This document shows positions 49,101 to 61,100 of a stretch of DNA of 64,000 nt, piece after piece. The notes under the pieces are model-generated. The model saw only the letters and a program-made list of their open reading frames with translations. It was not told the origin of the DNA and made no database searches. Position 1 is the stretch's first letter. Each line of letters opens with the position of its first letter. Origin of the DNA: Acanthaster planci (lineage: Eukaryota > Echinodermata > Asteroidea > Valvatida > Acanthasteridae); contig NW_019091355.1 of the NCBI RefSeq assembly GCF_001949145.1, positions 3,596,476 to 3,660,475 on the forward strand, written 5' to 3'. Position numbers and translations under genes: made by a program.

Positions 49101-52100
49101 CACAAATTACCCCCTTCCTCCGGTAGGCCTACTCCGCGCCAGGGTAGAATGAGACAGCAATCTCTTTGCCAAACACAGGATTCTTCAGACCGATAAAAGG
49201 GAAGACGAAAGACGGTGGGGGGGGGAAAGAGAGAATCTTGTTCGGTGAGGAAATTATACGGCCATGCACCAAAAACAACAGAGTATTTCCAGCCGAAGTA
49301 AGGCGATACTGTGGGGAGTTCGACGAGACTCCCTCCCCACTTCTCTCTCCCCCTTTTCCCCCCATATATGAAACCCCTCCCCAGGGCGGATCCCCTAAGC
49401 ACAGATTACCCATAAGGCCGAGGTTGAACAAACACAAAGGAGGAAAAGAAGGGGGGGGGAAAAAAAAAAAAAAAAGCAGGCAAAAAGAAGATATGACACA
49501 TGCGGCGCCGAGCCAGCACACATGTCCGGCAGCACACTTTCGCTTTTGCAACAAATGTCTCTTTGTGAGACTAGGACAAGACAGGAGGAGTAAGAACAAC
49601 AGAAAGAAAAGACGAGGGAAAAAGGGGGAAAAGGAAAGGGGTCTGGGAATAAGAGACCATGGGCAAAGGAAGAAAAGAAGTATAAAAAAAAAAAAGAGAA
49701 AAAAAAACTTATCCACCAAATTCCATGGAGGAATCTTGTGAGCAGTAATAACCCAGATTGGACGACTTCTTAACCCAATAATACAAATCTCTTTTGCCGA
49801 TGGCCAGAGTGAAGATATCAAAGGAGAGAGGGAAAAGGCCCTCCTCGGAGTGGCAAAAAAAAATTGTATTTCTTTGTTGTTTTTTTTCCCACAGTCTGTG
49901 GAAGGACACAGGATGTCAATGAAAGGGGGGAAAATAATCTGAAAGGATTCTGCTCTCTCTCTTTGTTTGGCTCTCCGCTCACTCGTTCCAGGTTTGATGG
50001 AGATGAGCTACAAAAGAGAAATTGAATTCCTAACCTAAAACCAGCCTCTAAGTAAATGCAAAACTACCAAAAAAAAATGAACACAAGTTACCGACAAAGT
50101 CATATTTTTCATGCTCAGAATGATTTTTATCTTTACCTAATATTCTCTGGGAAAGCGATCAAAACTTGCTTCCAAGGACTTAAAATGCTTTAGTAAGCCT
50201 CCTTTTTTTCATCTTCTTACACTGCATTTTACATTGTATCATATCACACACATTGGCTTATTGGAACAAAAATTACTCTACACTATAATGCTACAGACCA
50301 AACTTTCCATGGCTTTGTGTCTTTTGTCTGACATCTCTAAGACAACTCATGCCTGGAAATTATTCATCAAATCAGAGCAGAAACCCGCCAGAGAGGCACG
50401 AGTCTCCTTACTGGTTTGGGCCAAGCTAAAAACAACAATGATTAAGCTCTGTGATTTCTAAGATCGAGAGGGCAAAATTCATGCATTACGTTTCCCTCTT
50501 GGCATTCCTGATTAGACACATTACAATTGATTATTTGCCTTTTCAATCAGTTGGAGACTCATAGCTGAGAGAAAAAAGAAAAAAAATTCACCCCTCTGTC
50601 TTCCAAAATGGTGAATAATTAAATGAAGCACCGGCAACCGGTTATGAATGTTTTAAGAGATCTAGGCAAGACTTGGAAGGGCACACGCAAAGGCAGATGA
50701 TAGCTCACTTCGGGGTTGACTGGATGATGCACTTGGCTGGTTTAAAGAGGGCCAGCTCTGTTTTTTTTTTCCCAATGCCACTTTGAACTTCGATGACCTT
50801 CGGCTTGCTTACAAGTACCCGCCCCCCCCACAAAAGTGCCCCATACACTGTATTGACAAATCCGGCGACCAGTATCAGGAGCGTTTACTGAGGGGCCATC
50901 CTGTGTGCACGCAGGTGGTACGCGGGCGTTGCATTTCTCTCCCACCAAACGGGTGTTGTGACTTGCTAAATGCGCACAAGCGCTCACGTTCAAACCCGTG
51001 CGTGAGTGCGATGTCCCCGCAGGAATGGCGTCTCCTCAGATTTGTCTGTGCTGAAGCCACAGCTTTCAGCATGACGTATGTGGGTAAATGTAAACATCTT
51101 GCACTCACATAGAATTACTCGCACTCTGCTCAACTCAGAAACAATGATGTACCTCAGAAAGCCGAGACAAATGTCCACTTGAATGTGATGCTCAGACGAC
51201 ATCGATGCCATTAGAAATGAAGGCCCAGGGCAAGTTAATTTGGGTTGTGGTTGTAGCTCCGTGTACCTAATGTGGTCTAAGATCTGTTTCAAGATCCTTT
51301 CAGAAATTTGTTGCCGGCAAGTGGTATGAAGTGAGAGTCCTTTTTGGTTACTACTGTCCGACCTTTAGCGCTACAGGTTATGGTTCATGACCTTTAACTG
51401 ACAACGTATCACGGTACATCGCATCTTGCAAACAGTTTAAAGAGATCCATGTATTTATGCACGCCCAACTCCTTTTCCTTGAGAACCCACCCACATGCAC
51501 AAGTACGGCACCAGCACACAAATCAATGTTTCAAAATTTATCACCTCTTGCATAAAAAATGAATTGAGCCAGAAAGAGAGAGAGCGTATGAGATCTGAAC
51601 CCCCCCTCCCCACATACTTCCAAGACTACCCGTAGGCCACGGACAAGAGAGGAGATTGGCGTATGATGGATGGCTGTTGGTTTTGCGCACGATTCGATTT
51701 CCGTTGGATTATTCAAAAGGAATCAGGGGGAAAATCCACACTGTGCTCAGACTGCAATGGAAGGAGGGGGGGGATAGTGCAAGATTGAAAGATCTCCCGC
51801 TGATCCCCAATTTGTGTTGTGAATAACGCTGGGGAGGACAGTGGCTATTTTTCATCGCTGTCGCCGTTGTTCGTCTTCCTCTAGAATCGGTCATCCCCTC
51901 TATCCACCATCTCACTCACTCTCTCCCTCCTCTCTGTCGTTCGACCCCCGTCTCCTACGAGATTCTCCTTGCATCCTTATCTCATCATCGCTTGCCTCCG
52001 GTCCACAGAGCTGTTGTCCATCGTACATTTTCTTTGTATCATAGGAACCTAAGTTACTTTTTTTTTTCCAATCATGGATCGAGTATCAAATGCAGTGACA

Positions 52101-55100
52101 GGAAACTATGCAGGATAAATAAAGCATTCTCATAAAGTACTGCTTCTCAAAACTGGCGGGGGGGGGAGGGATATAGCATGAAATCAGAGCACCTTCATCA
52201 GTCCCAGCAATCCCTCCCCAAAATGAAAGTCACCCACCAACAGCATTACCTGATGCTTACTCACGATGGCTTTGGATCACGATGGCATCTGTGGATCAGC
52301 TTTGACTTAAGTGTGACTCCAACGGAATCCAGTTGACTAGATATCCAAACAAGCTGTGTTTGCTTTCAAAACGCACCATTTCCCAGAACACTCAAAAGAA
52401 TACAATTGTGAATCCGTTTTTGGCATCATGTTGGAATATTAACAAGGAGCATCTGAGTAATCCAAATGGTTAACATGCCGCTTTGGCAACGGCGGCTTGT
52501 TACTGTGGAGCTTTTCTTTCCGGTTTGAAGAAACAAAATGCATCCCAGGTGTTAACAAAACAGGAGCTTTGGTGAAACAAGACAACTATTGACAGAGATG
52601 GACACAAGACATCCTCAAACAATGCGGTGGCTCTGCCTTCACGTTCTGCCCCCTCGCGAGAGTTGTAGGCGAGGGGGCAGGGAAGCTAACCACTTTAACC
52701 CCAATGTCACCCAGTTCACCCCCCCCCTTTACGGTTTCATGGTATCCTCCTTAAAAACAGATCCCAACTCCCTCGCCATGGCTATACAATCTCTGAACAG
52801 CACAGTTACTCAACAAGGACTGAAACACTGCCCAAAAACCTGCCAAGAAAATGTTTAACCAGTCAGAATAATATCTCTAAACACCCCTCATTCCGGTTAG
52901 TTGGATAACAGCCCCTTTTTCCAGATCAAACATAAAGCAGCATTCACAGGCAAAGAAAGAGGCCCAAACCCTTTGCATGCACCCCTATAAACAGAACTAA
53001 GCTTTTTTTCTTTTGTTTTTTTCTCCTTCCTCCATCTAGGCCGAAGACAGCGCCAGCTCTCTGACCCCGAGTAACCTTTTCCGGGGGAAGATTAATAGTG
53101 GGATTAGTGGGATGTTCACCTTGTCTCTGGCACCCCCTGGGGTCCCTTCCTATGAAATATTGAACACCCCGCATATCACAAAATGTAGCACTTCTGGTCA
53201 AAAAAAAAAAAAAAACACACTATGGCCATGCTGAAATAAAGTGCTGTTTAATGTGAAGTTTTATTTTAAGAGAGTGCTTCGAGGATTTGTCTCTCTGCTT
53301 GTTTCTTTCCTTGGTCGTTTGTTTGGGGAAAATGGGGTGGAGAGAGCACAAAATTGAGAAACGGATCAGTTTGTCCACAGCGCAAGTTGGATCAGATCTG
53401 AGCTTGAAAGATCCCGCCTCAAGACATTTCTTTTTCTAAAATCTGTCTCACTGCAGAGATACAGTGTACCTGTACCTCCCTTTTTTGCACGAGGTCTGAT
53501 TGGAATTGTAAATCAAATCAAAATTTGTACAGTTTCCTTTGAAACAAGCCCCCTCCCCCCACACAACTTGAATACCCCAATCCCCACAATCACACACACA
53601 CACACACACAAAGAACAAGGGAAAAAAAATTGCCAAACCGCTTCAGAAACATGAATTTCAACACGCCTCAGATTGTTCAAGGGAAAGAGGAAACATTCTG
53701 TAACTCAATTAAAGTGGTTTGCACTAACAATTTTCCAACTGGGAATATTTACTCTGTGACGAGATTTACTCACATCAGTTCAACTGATTAGAGAATCAAT
53801 GAAGTGTAAAACCCGAGTCTCAGTCGATCAATACACAAGAGAAAAGAGAGTTGGGGGGAAAAAAAGCAATGACTGTCCTTGGTATTTCCAGTCAAAATGC
53901 AGTTTCTTCAAATCATATCTCAACCGTTAATTCATTCAAGTTCCAACCCGTCAGGGTTGTGTCTGGTGGTGCATCGTGAAATTTAATGACTCGTATAAAA
54001 ATGTAGCTGTTTAAACTTGACACCAGAAATATCATATCTGTCTATCACATGTACGTCGACCCTTCACACCATCTGCTGATGTTTTTGTGTTGCTTCTAAG
54101 GGTGGGTGATTATAAAACTGCAATCCAGTAGCGCTAGAGTCGTTTTAGAAAATTAACCCCAAACAGTGTCTTAATTTTCCTAACAGGGTGTAAAATTGTA
54201 CAGTCGACAATGTGTCAAGTTTCAGTGGGAGTCCTCATTTAATTGAAGTCTCGCATGAGCCTGTACTTATTTGTAGTTTAATTGTTTGCCCATTTTTACG
54301 GGTTTGGTTTCTCAAATTCTTAAGGCCGACAATGCTAGCATAATCAGGCTTTGTTACAGAGAAAAAATGTTTTGGGCAAAGAGCTACAGGGTGTGACAAA
54401 ATTTGAAATATTGCTTTTTGGTCTTCCAAATGTAGGTTGAGTAATTAGGTAGATTACAGTGTGGGAAAATTAATGTTATGTCTGCAAGCTGTCTCAAGCA
54501 AATTGCGTTAAAAATTGCAAAGATCCCAGGCACGCATACGATCTGCCTGATAAAAAAACAGTGGTCACGCTTGATAACAAAATAAGGGTCTGAAAGTGAG
54601 TACACTGGTAAAGTGAAGAAAAAGAATGATAAATCAAAAGAGACTAAATTCAGTCCAGGCAACTTGACCACTGGCGTCAGCCAACTACATTAACAACTCG
54701 AGAACACAAACTTAATGTGCTGAGTGTCCCTGGCGCGGTGTGTGTGCGCGCGCGTGTACGTGTGAATGTGCTGCTAGGCTGGCTTGGGCAATTTTGGGGG
54801 CTGTAATGAAATTAATGATTAAGCCCTTCTGGCGACAGCCGGGGCCCCTTGCCAGACGCTAAACGGTTCCTGGTCTGTGTTAATGAATAAACAGGGAGCC
54901 AATCAGCCCCGGCAAAGGGGGGGAAACGTAAAAGTTGGCCAAGAATCCCGTTGCTAGTTCTTTCTGCGGTACGTGCAAATCGAGAGAAGCAGAATTTTAG
55001 CAACTATAGGTTCTTCCTTCCCATCTTTCGCAAAGCACCTAGAACCGGCACAAAGGGTTTGACATTCTGGGCAACCTGCATGACCACAGGGGCTAAATAG

Positions 55101-58100
55101 TAAACTCAAGAAATCCACTATGACAGGGAGATCAACCAAAATCACAGCACAAAGTGTCCAACCGAGGGGGGAAAATATCACTCGGTGGCAGGTGAGGGGG
55201 GGAAAAACTACTTTTTTTTTTTTTAAAGTGCAAAGACAAAATACACAGATGCTGGTACCCAACTGGCTACGAAATCCTAGCCCATAACTGGTAGTTCCCA
55301 GATGAGATTTCTGGAATTTGTACAAGAAAAACAAACAAACAAAAAACCAACAGGCATTCAAAGAGTTGGCGGTCATGGTCACTACAAAATGACACTTCAA
55401 TCCAAAGACTCCGTCAAATCTGCCTGGTAAGTGCCTGTGCTGCGCACACACACAGACTTCTGACTGGACCGAAATATGGCAGACCACACCAGAGTGGGCC
55501 CCTCTTGCCTCTAAAGATTAGCTGAATTTGTACACAGCTTAACCGTCTCTAGACCTCAACATGTGGCAATGACAGTATCATTAGCTGGTGATTTTTGGGC
55601 GGAGAAGGGCAGGGGGACGGGACTATTTCTCTTCTTTTAAATCAAACTTCATTTGTAGGTAGCCGAATCAATTATCTCCAGTCTAATATCATTACATGTC
55701 TACTGGAAGAAATAATGATGAAGATGTACGAAGATACACCCCTTTTTCTCCGTACAAAGAAAACCGACGCACACAAATGAATACGGGTTGTGAAAACTCG
55801 CTCCATCCATGTAGGTAAGGATGATGGCTGGAAACAGTTTGGGGAAAGGCGCGGGAGGCGAACGGCAGCGAAGGGGGGGGGAGCGTACCTGAGTTGTCGC
55901 TGGGGTTCTTGTCCTTCTTCTTCTTCTTTTTCTTGCCGTGCATTGCGTAGTTGTCGCGAGCCGTCCAGGTGGGGTACAGCTGCATGTGCAACTGTCGCTC
56001 CTTACGGGCCAGCTCGTAGTACTTCGCCTGCTCTTCCCGGGAGAGTGCGTGCCACTGTCCCCGACGGGGAATCGATCAGAAATCAAAAGAGAAAATCAAA
56101 TTAACCCTTTCAAACCCACACACGCACGCACGAGAAAAATCAATTTCTGCGCGTCAGAAGTTTCTGGTGGGGGAGGGGGGGTTGGGGAGAACAAAAGGCA
56201 GAAGGGAAGAGCGACATCGGGGATTGAGCAAGACCTGAGCCAAGCTCTGTTGTGCGCATTCACAGAAAATCCTTCTCTTACAAACTCCGCATGTGGCCAA
56301 CAAGAGGAAAGGCTTAACTGACACAATAACATGCAGTCTACCGTTGAAAGAGCAGCTACACATAATGCCAAGATATGTGTCCAAGAAATTCATTCTCAAG
56401 ACAGAACTGGCTTCCTTCCATACATCTGATGCTAGAGGATTTGTTTGTTTCTCCTTTGACACGATCACATGAGCCATCCTATCATTCGATTAAGTCTTTA
56501 ACCATCATGGATTCTAGCTGAACGGTCCTGGTGAAACCTGACAATTTCCAGCTGCCCTTTCAGCCAATTTTTTTGAGGGGAGGGGACCAGGGCATGTCTG
56601 AAATTGTGATTTGCTGTATATTTGAAAACTGGACTCGAAGTATGCTTCACATTCTAAAATTCTTTCTGAAGAAAAGTGTCACATGCACCTCTTCCAACAA
56701 AAAGAGAGAGAAAGTTAGTAAATTTAAAAACACTTAAGGAAGCACTTTACTCTGAAAATGACAGTAAAAACCCTCACATCGTTTTTGAGTCATTTATTTG
56801 GACACTGAAGAGACAACATGGACTGTGAAACTCAGACTCACCCTCCTTCCCAGGATCTGGTTGATGGCAGCACTTTCCTTGAGCGTGCACTCCTTGACCA
56901 CACTCGCTCGCTTCTCCTTCATGTACAGCATGAATGCGTTGAGTGGCTTCTTGATGTGTGGCGGCCGCCGCTTGTCTGAATGCTTGGACTCCTTCTCTTT
57001 GGGTGGGGGTTGTCTGCGGGGCAGAGGAGGTGGTGAGATTTGAGATGAATGCTGATGTCAGTCAGCAGCTGTGCCAATTTTAATCTCTGTGGACACTTGC
57101 AGGCAAGATTCAAAATCTAAGGGCCGAGTGAATCAGTCTGATCACTGACCCAGGAAGAAACTCCCTCAGGCGACACTTTTTCCATGGGCTCGGGCGAATT
57201 TTTACGATTGAAAAGATTGGATTTTTTTACCCTGACATAATTTGTTATGCACTGAATACTGGAACTTGCTGCAGTCTGCAATCTTGCGAACAGAAAATTC
57301 ACAAGCCTACTGGAAATCAAGAACCTAATGTTACTCATTCAAACACCTTAAACAGCTAGCTGGGAAAGCCTGCCAGACTGAGTCTAGACGTGTATACATG
57401 TACTATAAAGCAAGAGGTAATGGGTACTATACTTCCAACTGCATAGTCTTACGAAGTTTTTAAAAGATCTCAGTCATTGCTAACAAACAGTGCTTGCAAA
57501 GTTACACAAGCGCCGATGAAGAGAAATGGCCAATGACAAATATTCCATACTAATATCTCCGTGTCGCAAAACTTCATCTGTGCACATTTTCACAAATTTC
57601 AAGAGCTGAATAAAGGACTGATCAGTGAAAGGAGCAGCGTATGTACGCACCTGTCGTTACTCTGTTGTTGCGTGTCTTGTTGCCTCGTGCCCGACGTGAC
57701 AATAGCCGGGTGCGGGATACCTGTGACGGCCATGCCATGGTGGGGTGGGGGCAGGCCAGGGTGGCCGATGCGTGACATCCCCGACGGGTTGATGAGAGTT
57801 GGGTAGGGGGACCTGAGAGCACCTGTGAGGGGGTAAAAGGGTTGGCCTTGCCTGAAGCAGAAAGAGAAAAAAAAAAAGGAGTGAGGAGAACAACAGGTTA
57901 ATTAATACGATGAGTAGTTTCCTTTCAATACTACTGCTCACTTAGGTTCATCTTGAAATGAACAAATTTCTTTCTTCAGTAAGCTCAACAGTCAGTTTAA
58001 CTTTTTGAATTTGCAAATAAGGGCTATTATCCTTCTTGTATAATCCACGTCCACGCATCCACGGTTTTGTGGCATTGCTCGCGTTGCGTGCATCTTGCCT

Positions 58101-61100
58101 GTGGGCCATGATCCCTGGCTATATGGTGTGTCAGGTTTCATGGCTTCTATCTCCACGTATCCCTAAACAAACAGTTTGACAAATGGGAAGAACCGCCAAC
58201 ACAGGGCTGGGTAGTTAAGTTGGTACAGTGCTGATCCGGTGTTCTATCCCGCTCTAGTAAATTTTTCAATGCATCTTTATTTTCTCTCAAGAATACATAA
58301 ACATCCGTGACTCTACTATCGCCAGGTCCCTAATTTGGCCATTTACTGTGAAAACGAACCACACTTCACAACAACTGGCGAAACTAGGGATCTGGCAAAA
58401 ATACATGTGCGGGCATTGGGTCCCCTCATGCAGCACTTACATGTAGCTTCTAAGAACCATCCAAAAGATAAAAAAAAAATGACAGGTAAGGGTTTAACTG
58501 ACTGATCAAAATTTCAGTTATTTACAGGTATCTTGAATTATCCTAGATGACAACGATACACCGCACATTCAACTGCAGTATTTTTCTATAACACGGTGGG
58601 ACTGGTACATTAGCTAGCTGTTCAATTGCCCAGATTGCGCATGAAAATTCAACATACTCAACTGTCCACAAATTCTCTTCTCTCACCATCTGACACCTCT
58701 GTGTTTCTCTGATGGCTAACAAGCCTGATTCCCATACTTACCAAGGCACATTGTACACTTCTAAGTGGTGGGGCACATTGCCTAATGAACCAGGAGACAG
58801 TGGATGGTACAAGGGAAGTTCTGATGAATGCCTGGGTCTGGGTATACCTGTTTGGTACAATCAAGACGGAAAATGATTAATTACAGGAAACCAAAGCGGA
58901 TTGTATCGTACGGTCTATCACAAGAGAGGTACATGTGTGACCAGCTTCACAAAGATTCTCATTTTACTGATCCTCGGCCTAAATTTGGATCTGGATTCAT
59001 TAGTCGGCGGCAGTCAAAACTGAGAACATTTTACCATTCAGTGTTTCGGAAAATATCTGAAATTTCTTCGAGGGAGAAACGGACAGCAGAAAATATCCCA
59101 TGATGCAATTTGTGATGCTTGAGCACAGCTGCTGTATGGGCAGAGTGCATTCCACTAAATCGCTACATTTCTGCGAGGAAGTTCATTTATGTGTTGTAAT
59201 GTGAAGGGTTATTTGCAGAAAGTGATGGAATAATTGGAACTGATTGTAGAGAACCTTCGTTCACAAAAACTTCCAACTCAGGCCTATTTTAAATAGAGGC
59301 AGATGGGTACGTTCAGACCTGTCACAGAGTTTTGACTATTTTGGGGGTGTTTTGCGGAAGGAACAAACTTTTCCTGGTGAACCCTTACCAACTGAAAAGA
59401 AAACTGATCTTGTGGCCATAATCTTGAATTTCCTGTGAAACACACATTTTGAAGTGGTTCCTGAGTGTCACCAGGTAGCGCTGTTTCTGTCTGATTTTCC
59501 ACTGTTTTCTGTGGGCCCGCATTCGGTTACAGTGCAACCCGTACTAAATTCTCTCCAGTAATAGCAATGTCAGTCCACATCCCATGTCTTCCCCGCAAAA
59601 TGGCAGTTGAAATTAATGATTAAATGTACAACTGAACAAAACGAAACTAAAATAACACAAAACCCATCCCTCTACAAAATACCCGGGAACCTGTATACCA
59701 AATTAATTTTTGCCCTCCAAAAGCCTTCAAAACAGTTTCCACCCGGCAATTTCCCCCCATTTCTTCAAAGTAAACAGTTTGATAGATTACAAATCCAGTT
59801 TTCTCCCTCGAAATGGGCCATTCCTCAAATGTGTGGTGAAGCAAACACTGCAATGCATGCAATGCCATTCTTTCTTGGCCGCAATAAAGCTGCCAGAGGA
59901 CCAAAGGTTAATGACATGGTGACCAGACTAAATGTGGGCATGTACATGTATATATCACACCATCGCTCCCCTTCTCATATCACAGCAGTGGTGCAGGGCC
60001 TTTTAACCACAGTCTACCTTGTGTGCTGAAACGCAAAGTTAGAATTCAACCTGAAAGATACGGTAACATGGTACCGGTCTCATTCAAGCATGTGGTCTTC
60101 TGATAATATTTAACCCTAATAGTCCCAAATCCTCCGATTTCAATATAATTTTACATACACCCTAGGGGGTTAATTAAGGAAACTGAGTATTGTAATGTCC
60201 TTGGACATGGAGTTGGACTCATTTCTGATCCCTTCCACGCATCCGTGCCAATCTTTTTCGACCATATTTCCAAGAGCCAAATTTCTCTTCATTCAAGGCT
60301 CTTGTTCACTTAAGATCCTCAGGCTTGATTGTAACTGCACCACCTTGTAGTAAGGTTTATATGCGAGCTCAGAAAAGATACAGCCGTAATCTGCAGACAA
60401 TTTTTAGGCTGAAATTTATCATAGCCATGGTCAAATTCTACCAATAGTGGCGTCAGTCAGTAGTTCTGATACAAATATGATTTCTCTAGTCAATATCTAC
60501 ATGAACACCAATTTGACGGCAACAAATTTCATATTTACAGCAACACTACACTGGTGAAGCAAACCAAGTACATGTACAAACGTTCTGGTGCAAATGCTAA
60601 AAAAAAAATATATATATATATATACAAGCATTGAAAAGAACAAATTTTTCTTTATTTCAGGGAGAATCTGGACAGCTTCCAGTGGTTTCGACCCTGTACA
60701 AATACTGGCGATTCACAATAGTGCGCCCCCAAGAGTCTGCAACGCGTTGGCCAATCACAACGCGCGACATTTGTCAATCCTTTTTGAACGCGCATTGGGT
60801 CCGACAGATTCCGCACATTGTGATTGGCCAATGCGTTCCAGACTCTTGGGGGCGCACTGTTGTGAATCGCCCCATATTGAAAGAATGAGGGGGAGTGCTG
60901 AAACTCCTCTGCAAACGATGAATTTTCAAGATAGAAAATGTGTGAAAATAAGCTTGATGAAATAACTGTTATCAGTACGTGTAATGGTAAACACAGGATG
61001 GACAGCAATGGACAAGCCGCGATGACTCGCGATGGGTCAGTCATGACCAACGCGACAACGACCTCCTGGTGCCGGTGGGTCTTGTTTTTTTTCTCGGCTT

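Larger units (their letters stand above)
41625..55888 (-). other. 14.3 kb TCF intron between HMG and C-clamp exons
   Basis: The largest intron in the window. It contains tandem repeats (44626-44738), degenerate GAGTC repeats (44210-44515), CA repeats (41955-41969 and 53590-53610), a GT/GC alternating tract near 54740-54765, a purine-rich stretch at 49190-49720 and many runs of eight or more C or G. Open reading frames in it (for example 46218-46607 plus) have no recognised protein or splice support. Alternative 3' exons or enhancers could be present, but none can be shown from sequence alone. Confidence 0.6.

Noticed and set aside
49166-49821. Open frames of 191 and 230 codons on opposite strands
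   Set aside because: Both are by-products of the purine-rich low-complexity tract; the translations are Lys/Gly-rich or Phe/Leu/Pro-rich without domain features.
42240-49825. Several CTTTGAT/ATCAAAG motifs in the TCF intron as an autoregulatory cluster
   Set aside because: About four matches over 14 kb is close to chance for a 7-base motif on two strands, and they are not clustered.
55692-55888. Readthrough extension of the TCF HMG exon as an alternative C terminus
   Set aside because: The frame stays open for about 65 codons past the donor, but the donor is strong and the encoded sequence has no TCF-tail character; intron retention cannot be argued from sequence alone.
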